15,074 nt of DNA from Desulfobacterales bacterium (GTDB lineage: Bacteria; Desulfobacterota; Desulfobacteria; Desulfobacterales; UBA11574): assembly GCA_012974475.1 (NCBI GenBank), contig JAAXQD010000150.1, forward strand, positions 1 to 15,074, written 5' to 3'. The notes under the pieces were generated by a model. It was given only the letters and a program-made list of their open reading frames with translations. It had not been told where the DNA came from and made no database searches. This document shows, in pieces, positions 14,842 through 15,074 of the stretch. A program made the position numbers and the translations under genes. The first letter of the stretch is position 1, and each line of letters starts with the position of its first letter.

Positions 14842-15074
14842 GGTAATGCTTTATTTTCATTGACACTATAACAACTTTGCTTTCAGCTTTAAGGGACCGG
14901 AACAAACATTTTTTTTAGAATTGCTTTATTGTACATATATTTTCACAATTATATAATACCATATATAGTAAATTAATTGCCAAAACCACCAAATAAAGTA
15001 ATTAATTAAAATTTGTCTATAATTATGCATAAAGTTCTTGAACTTGATAATAATTTTGTGCTCAGACCTGAAAA

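Larger units (their letters stand above)
14629..15074. other. Intergenic region at right edge
   Basis: No gene is recognised in these 446 bases. They hold the heptamer array and sigma70 promoter of the kinase operon. From about 14920 the DNA becomes very AT-rich. A palindrome AAGTTC-TT-GAACTT sits at 15032-15045 after a TATAAT-like stretch at 15018-15023, which may belong to a gene beginning beyond the window. Confidence 0.4.

Noticed and set aside
15032..15045. Palindrome AAGTTC-TT-GAACTT as a fourth enhancer of the regulator
   Set aside because: It shares GTTC/GAAC with the three enhancer sites but has a different core and spacing, and no sigma54 promoter was found near it.

Overview
The window looks like a chromosomal segment of a Gram-negative anaerobe, most probably a deltaproteobacterium of the Desulfobacterales type (Desulfobacterota). 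This rests on the style of the genes (a Fur protein fused to FeoA, PflX-type radical SAM enzyme, NtrC-type two-component system with sigma54 signals) and on a long imperfect hairpin element of a kind I recall from that group. No rRNA, tRNA, CRISPR array or intact insertion sequence was seen.

Layout. Bases 1-998 hold one short conserved-type hypothetical ORF (319-666) and otherwise non-coding or decayed DNA. At 999-4687 lies an AAA+ ATPase / VWA protein pair of the CbbQ-NorQ / CbbO-NorD type, with no rubisco or nitric oxide reductase client beside it. At 4905-8196 is a ferrous iron uptake locus: a Fur-FeoA fusion regulator, a 131-bp hairpin element, feoA and feoB. The same strand continues with a PflX-like radical SAM protein, a secreted double SH3 protein, a PfkB-family sugar/nucleoside kinase and a membrane-anchored TPR protein (8248-11417), possibly co-transcribed in part. 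From the right end, an operon on the minus strand (14622 to 11816) encodes a membrane histidine kinase and an NtrC-family response regulator with intact GAFTGA loop.

The most interesting part is the roughly 400 bp between the TPR gene and the response regulator (11418-11815). It has no protein gene but holds, on the minus strand and in this order: three near-identical 18-bp palindromes spaced 78-79 bp apart, a smaller palindrome, a near-consensus sigma54 promoter (TGGCAAG-N4-TTGCA), and about 45 bases below the predicted start a strong hairpin with an eight-T run. This predicts a sigma54-dependent small RNA of about 74 nt, transcribed directly downstream of and in the same direction as the sigma54 activator gene, with enhancer palindromes one of which lies in the last codons of the activator gene. 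The arrangement parallels CbrA/CbrB-CrcZ of Pseudomonas. The single-stranded part of the predicted RNA carries an anti-Shine-Dalgarno stretch and is complementary to a complete ribosome binding site plus ATG-AAG-AAA start, so it would suit translational repression. This is inferred from sequence only; expression and targets are untested.
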